A stretch of 9,825 nt of DNA from Acidobacteriota bacterium (GTDB taxonomy: Bacteria; Acidobacteriota; Terriglobia; Bryobacterales; Bryobacteraceae), in contig JAPKYY010000141.1 of NCBI GenBank assembly GCA_026394095.1, positions 1 to 9,825 on the forward strand. The letters run 5' to 3'. A program made the translations under genes and the position numbers. Below the pieces are notes generated by a model. That model was not told the DNA's origin. It did no database searches and saw nothing but the letters and a program-made list of their open reading frames with translations. This document shows, in pieces, positions 6,969 through 9,825 of the stretch (position 1 is the stretch's first letter; each line of letters starts with the position of its first letter).

Positions 6969-7757
6969 TTAGCAGAGTTCGGGCTTAAAGCGGGAAGCCA
7001 GAAGGTTGGTGGCCTGTGTGGGGTCAATATCGGTGATGAGCAGACCGGGTTTTCCGTAGGGCATCACAGAAAGCAGAAGCCCATCAGGATTCACCAGAGC
7101 CGAGGTGGTGGGCGAGCCGGGGCTCGCATAATTCACTGCGGCAAAGTAGCAGTTGTTTTCTGCGGCCCGGCACAGAACAGCCTTCTCGTGAAATGAGTTT
7201 TTTGGATCGGCGTATGACGTGGGTTGGAACGAGCCGTCTTCGGCCTCGCTGAATTGGAGGTGAAAGACGATTTGCGCGCCTTTGCGGGCAGCCGAGCGCA
7301 CTGTCTCCGGGTAGCGGTAGCCTTCGTGGCAAATCACGATGCCGAAAGTGTGAGGGCCGGCAGTGAAAACACGGCGGCCATTGCCCGCTGCATAGATTGT
7401 GTCCTCAGAAGGATCGAGTTGCACTTTGTCCTGAAAGCCGGCAAAGCTGCCGTCGGCCTCGATCACCAGAGCCGTGGCTAGCACCTTTTGATCGACCACT
7501 CTTTCGGTGCCGAGGATGACTGTTAGATTTGCTTTGGCGGCGGCTGCGGCGATGACAGACCATGCATGTTCGAGCCAGACGGGATCTGGCGGGGGGATCG
7601 CTTTGTTGGGTGCGCGGTAACCGGGGACGAAACACTCCGGGAAGCAGATAATGCTCGCATTGTGGCTGGCTGCTTCTGCGATTGCCTCTACCGCCAGACG
7701 GATTGAATCTTCAGGGCTCGAAGGGAAGCTGAGGTTGGCCAGAGCGAGGCGAATCAT
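6969..7757 (-). CDS. Carbon-nitrogen hydrolase (nitrilase superfamily)
   Basis: This 262-aa protein is a full-length single-domain member of the nitrilase superfamily, enzymes that cleave amide or nitrile C-N bonds in the cytoplasm. The catalytic triad is in place: Glu41 in FPECFVPGY, Lys111 in DKVQLDPSED and the nucleophile Cys143 in GIVICHEGYRYPE. The N-terminal IRLALANLSF strand and the C-terminal PYGKPGLLITDID strand are typical, and there is no signal peptide. The ICHEGYRYPE nucleophile region points to an amidase or carbamoylase-like branch rather than a true aromatic nitrilase, but the substrate cannot be assigned. Its ATG lies 10 nt after the stop of the upstream membrane protein, with only a weak GAG-type ribosome-binding site, so it is probably co-transcribed with padR. 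The link to a PadR-controlled operon is unusual for this enzyme and gives no clear substrate hint. Confidence 0.92.
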   Translation of the reverse strand: MIRLALANLSFPSSPEDSIRLAVEAIAEAASHNASIICFPECFVPGYRAPNKAIPPPDPVWLEHAWSVIAAAAAKANLTVILGTERVVDQKVLATALVIEADGSFAGFQDKVQLDPSEDTIYAAGNGRRVFTAGPHTFGIVICHEGYRYPETVRSAARKGAQIVFHLQFSEAEDGSFQPTSYADPKNSFHEKAVLCRAAENNCYFAAVNYASPGSPTTSALVNPDGLLLSVMPYGKPGLLITDIDPTQATNLLASRFKPELC

Positions 7758-7767
7758 AAGCTCAAGT

Positions 7768-8376
7768 TTAGAGGTAGAGGTGCTTCGGCCACTGGGTGCT
7801 GTAGGTCTTGCGGCGGATTGTGGCTCGCTTCCATTCCGTCCAGGCCAGGGGCCAGAGACAGGCTCCGACGAGCCAGGCGTTCTTTAACGGATCTGGGCCA
7901 AAGGCGAGTGCAAAGGTGGCCGTAAAGAGAGTCCATTTGACAATGCGGGCAATGCGGCTGCGCTCACGCGTGTAAATCGGAAGAAACGGGGCAAGGAAGA
8001 ATACCCCCATGGTGAGGCCTCCGCCAAGCAGTGTAATCGCAGTGGCCGTTTGCCCCTTCCAGAAGAAAACTGCAGCAGCCAAAAGCGCGGCGATGGGTGC
8101 AGAGCGAGAGAGCCACTTAAGCAGCGGGCGGGTGCAAAGGGCCTGCGCTTCGCACTTGGAACTTCGGAGAAAGGTAGCTTCAGCGGAGGTAAGCAGGGTC
8201 TGACGGTATTGACGATTGGCGGCTTTGGGGTCGCCGAGCGCTAGCAGGGCTTCGCCTGGTGTAGTCTTTTCGCAGGCCGCGTGATAGTGATCTTCTATCT
8301 CGGTGCGGACCTGTTGGGCAGAGTCTTTAGAAAGGGTGCGGGTGGCTTGCTCGAGCCATGTTTCCAGTGTCAACAT
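7768..8376 (-). CDS. HAAS/permease-prefix-type membrane protein, partner of PadR
   Basis: This 202-aa protein begins with a soluble helical region (about 1-70) of the type found beside PadR regulators: LETWLEQATRTL, then IEDHYHAACEK and EALLALGDPKAANRQYRQTLL, in which the ALGDP motif is diagnostic of HAAS/DUF1700-like or permease-prefix domains. Four hydrophobic stretches follow, at about 91-107, 112-134, 146-164 and 168-184, ending in a basic tail. The ATG at 8376 is chosen because the padR stop precedes it by 1 nt (TAA-A-ATG), and the longer open frame upstream is just the padR region in another frame. In known PadR pairs the membrane protein is a sensor or anti-regulator for stress or envelope signals. 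Here it lacks the large MacB-like permease portion usual in Acidobacteriota, so it is a stand-alone form. Confidence 0.82.
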   Translation of the reverse strand: MLTLETWLEQATRTLSKDSAQQVRTEIEDHYHAACEKTTPGEALLALGDPKAANRQYRQTLLTSAEATFLRSSKCEAQALCTRPLLKWLSRSAPIAALLAAAVFFWKGQTATAITLLGGGLTMGVFFLAPFLPIYTRERSRIARIVKWTLFTATFALAFGPDPLKNAWLVGACLWPLAWTEWKRATIRRKTYSTQWPKHLYL

Positions 8377-8377
8377 T

Positions 8378-8689
8378 TTATGCCTCTCCCAGGATTGTAG
8401 TGACGGCTTGTGAAAGTTTGAGCCACTGGGCGCGGTCCTGGGCGAGAGTTTCGCGACCAGAGGCAGTGATTTGATAGTAGCGGCGGGGACGTCCGTTTTC
8501 GATGCTTTCGTAGGATTCCACCATGCCTTCGCTTTGCAGCTTGTGGAGAGCGGGGTAGAGCGTGCCTTCTTTGAAATCGAGGACGCCTTCTGAACGTTCT
8601 TTGATCTGCTGGGCAATGCGATAGCCGTGGTTGGGCTCGCGCACCAGGGCTTCGAGGATGAGGGTGGGGAGGGTTCCTTTGAAGTTCAT
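8378..8689 (-). CDS. PadR family transcriptional regulator
   Basis: This 103-aa protein is a minimal PadR (subfamily 2 size) repressor. It has the N-terminal helix-turn-helix LILEALVREPNHGYRIAQQI (10-29), the recognition helix and wing with EGTLYPALHKLQSEGMV (41-57), and the hairpin GRPRRYYQITASG (66-78). The C-terminal helix (about 80-100) is the dimerisation arm. It is the first gene of a minus-strand operon of five genes. The ATG is about 18 nt downstream of a predicted transcription start and lacks a clear Shine-Dalgarno. The promoter overlaps a perfect palindrome, consistent with self-repression. The inducer is unknown; the co-encoded HAAS membrane protein is the likely signal partner, by analogy with other PadR pairs. 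Confidence 0.95.
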   Translation of the reverse strand: MNFKGTLPTLILEALVREPNHGYRIAQQIKERSEGVLDFKEGTLYPALHKLQSEGMVESYESIENGRPRRYYQITASGRETLAQDRAQWLKLSQAVTTILGEA

Positions 8690-8703
8690 CTAATACATTG
8701 GAT

Positions 8704-8717
8704 TCCTATGCATAGGA
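8704..8717. promoter_or_regulatory. Palindrome, candidate PadR operator
   Basis: TCCTATGCATAGGA is a perfect 14-bp inverted repeat with no spacer. It covers part of the -10 box and the predicted start region of the padR promoter, which is where a repressor would block transcription. PadR-type dimers bind palindromes containing ATG/CAT half sites, so self-binding is the simplest reading. It also lies upstream of the divergent VOC gene. Confidence 0.6.
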
Positions 8718-8742
8718 TATGTTTCGTTGCTGGAGTTGTCAA
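8714..8742 (-). promoter_or_regulatory. Promoter of the padR operon
   Basis: On the minus strand a perfect consensus -35 box TTGACA (8742-8737) is followed after exactly 17 bp by TATCCT (8719-8714, 4 of 6 matches to TATAAT). The predicted start is near 8707, about 18 nt before the padR ATG. The -10 box overlaps the palindrome at 8704-8717. This is the best-matching sigma70-type promoter in the window. Confidence 0.75.
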
Positions 8743-8753
8743 TGGGGAATTGT

Positions 8754-8759
8754 TAAAAT
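8754..8759 (+). promoter_or_regulatory. Possible -10 element for the VOC gene, implying a leaderless or near-leaderless mRNA
   Basis: TAAAAT (5 of 6 matches to TATAAT) ends 8 nt before the ATG at 8768. Transcription would then start at or within a few bases of the start codon. No convincing -35 box is found at 16-18 bp and no Shine-Dalgarno lies before the ATG, both compatible with a leaderless message but not proof of one. Confidence 0.35.
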
Positions 8760-8767
8760 CCGCGCAT

Positions 8768-9202
8768 ATGAAACGAAGAGACATGATTGCAGGCGCGGCG
8801 GCTATGGCTGCCATGGCAGCCGAGACGGCGGAGATGAAGGTGGGGGCGTTCTCAGTAAGTCTGGCCGTCAAAGACTTGAAGGTTTCAAGAGCCTTCTACG
8901 AGAAGCTGGGCTTCAAATCGACCAGCGGGAACGGCAAGAACTGGCAGGTGATGCGCAACGGCGATCATGTGATTGGCCTGTTTCAGGGGATGTTTGAGAA
9001 GAACATTCTTACCTTCAATCCGGGCTGGGATCAGCATACGAAGAAGCTCGATTCGTTTACCGACGTCCGTGAGATCCAGAAGAAGTTGAAGACGCAAGGC
9101 GTGAAGCTGGACACCGAGGCCGATGAGAGCAAGAGCGGGCCGGGGAGCTTTACGCTGATGGACCCGGACGGGAACCAGATCCTGTTTGACCAGCACGTCT
9201 GA
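8768..9202 (+). CDS. VOC (glyoxalase/bleomycin resistance fold) protein with possible Tat signal
   Basis: This 144-aa protein has the vicinal-oxygen-chelate fold. Two beta-alpha-beta-beta-beta halves are visible: FSVSLAVKDLKVSRAFYEKLGF (28-49), and a second half ending in GSFTLMDPDGNQILFDQHV (126-144). LFQGMFEKNILTFNPGWD (71-88) is a block I recall from a VOC subgroup of unknown substrate. Residues 1-22 (MKRRDMIAGAAAMAAMA and on) look like a twin-arginine signal: paired Arg, then a small hydrophobic stretch. That would place the protein outside the cytoplasm, which is uncommon for this fold. The start is uncertain: the ATG at 8768 has no ribosome-binding site, while an internal ATG at 8783 follows GAAGAG and would remove the RR pair, and a third at 8834 gives the bare domain. 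The gene is divergent from padR and 17 nt ahead of the serine hydrolase. Confidence 0.85.
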   Translation: MKRRDMIAGAAAMAAMAAETAEMKVGAFSVSLAVKDLKVSRAFYEKLGFKSTSGNGKNWQVMRNGDHVIGLFQGMFEKNILTFNPGWDQHTKKLDSFTDVREIQKKLKTQGVKLDTEADESKSGPGSFTLMDPDGNQILFDQHV

Positions 9203-9219
9203 GTTGCTACACTCGCGGG

Positions 9220-9825
9220 ATGCTTTTATTTGCCCTGCTGGTTGTTGGCCAAACGCTTGCGCCGTTTCGCGAAGTGATGGACGGGGCGATGCTGCCCGAT
9301 ACGGCGGTTTACACTTTCTCGCATAGCGATCAGTTGCTGCCGGTTCGCAAGGTCCCCCGGGGTGGACGAGTGCGGTCGCTGGTTACTTCAGATCGCAAGT
9401 TGGCGACACTGGCCATCCCTTCTGGCGGGCGTGTTTATGATCTCTACGACTATCTGTCGATGAACCGGGTGGCGGGCTTGTTGATCCTGAAAGACGGCAA
9501 AGTAGTGCGGGAGGATTATCAGCTAACAGCGACTGCCAATACGCGGTGGGCTTCGTTTTCGCTGGCCAAATCGATCACCAGCACATTGATTGGCGCGGCC
9601 ATTGTGGATGGGCACATCAAGAGCCTCGACGACCGGGTGGAACAGTATGTGCCAGAGCTCGCGAGCGGGGCTTATGCGAAGGTGACGGTGCGGCAGTTGC
9701 TGCAGATGGCTTCCGGGGTGAAATGGGATGAAACCTACACAGACCCGAATTCAGACCGGCGGAAGCTGCTTGAGATTCAGTTGAAGCGGGAGCCGGGGGC
9801 AACACTGAGGTTTATGAATTCCCTG
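9220..9825 (+). CDS. Serine hydrolase, beta-lactamase family (class C-like), 5' part; continues past window end
   Basis: An open frame runs from the ATG at 9220 to the last base (202 codons) with no stop. The first 14 residues (MLLFALLVVGQTLA) are a short hydrophobic stretch suggesting export. The domain of the class C beta-lactamase/PBP-like esterase family (PF00144) begins near residue 75. The SxxK active-site motif is SLAK at 114-117 (Ser114 nucleophile, Lys117), within WASFSLAKSITSTLIGAAIVDG. Next comes SLDDRVEQYVPEL, then VTVRQLLQMASGVKWDETYTDPNSD, close to the 6-aminohexanoate-dimer-hydrolase-like branch. The catalytic Tyr motif (YxN/YxS) expected after EPGATL reads FMN (198-200) here. 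The start lies 17 nt after the VOC stop, with no strong ribosome-binding site. The substrate cannot be assigned. Confidence 0.88.
   Translation, partial: MLLFALLVVGQTLAPFREVMDGAMLPDTAVYTFSHSDQLLPVRKVPRGGRVRSLVTSDRKLATLAIPSGGRVYDLYDYLSMNRVAGLLILKDGKVVREDYQLTATANTRWASFSLAKSITSTLIGAAIVDGHIKSLDDRVEQYVPELASGAYAKVTVRQLLQMASGVKWDETYTDPNSDRRKLLEIQLKREPGATLRFMNSL

Noticed and set aside
6959..7027. Upstream extension of the 155-aa protein to 7027
   Set aside because: It overlaps the end of the nitrilase gene and the extra residues do not resemble the conserved N-terminus.
8377..8616. Upstream extension of the HAAS protein to 8616 (80 extra residues)
   Set aside because: This part overlaps padR in another frame, is low in family character, and the ATG 1 nt after the padR stop is a far better start.

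Overview
The window looks like a bacterial chromosome segment, most probably from an Acidobacteriota (inference). The support is the character of the 16S rRNA (a shortened V3 loop, and an acidobacterial-looking stretch around the 338/515 conserved blocks) and a PadR regulator directly followed by a HAAS/permease-prefix-type membrane protein, a pairing common in that phylum. I cannot place it to genus without a database search.

Layout. Positions 1-858 hold the 5' part of a 16S rRNA gene on the minus strand; its 3' part lies outside the window. The gene is unusual: the V1 region and the conserved bases around it, about 90 nt by alignment with E. coli from memory, are missing. Positions 859-1537 are the rRNA leader and promoter region, with a boxA-like antitermination site, a small UUCG-loop hairpin next to the 16S 5' end and two candidate sigma70-type promoters. 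The same region also carries the 5' side of a divergent heat-shock cluster.

Positions 1538-4310 (plus strand) are hrcA, grpE and dnaJ, all intact, with no dnaK and no CIRCE operator in view. They are followed by a tight two-gene unit (4388-5274): a small helical, antitoxin-like protein of unknown function and an HNH endonuclease-like protein. This pair is the best candidate in the window for an undescribed small system.

Positions 5303-8689 (minus strand) form a compact five-gene run, in transcription order: padR, a HAAS-type membrane protein, a nitrilase-superfamily amidohydrolase, an uncharacterised 155-aa protein and a PepSY-domain membrane protein of the iron-uptake/reductase type. The first four genes are 1-10 nt apart and the fifth follows after 30-36 nt. 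The run starts from a promoter with a perfect TTGACA -35 box and a 17-bp spacer, whose -10 box overlaps a 14-bp perfect palindrome, a good candidate for the PadR operator.

Positions 8768-9825 (plus strand, divergent from padR) hold a VOC/glyoxalase-fold protein with a possible twin-arginine signal, then the first 202 codons of a serine beta-lactamase-family hydrolase that runs off the window.

Most genes lack a strong Shine-Dalgarno sequence; grpE is the clear exception. No mobile elements, CRISPR arrays or tRNAs were seen.
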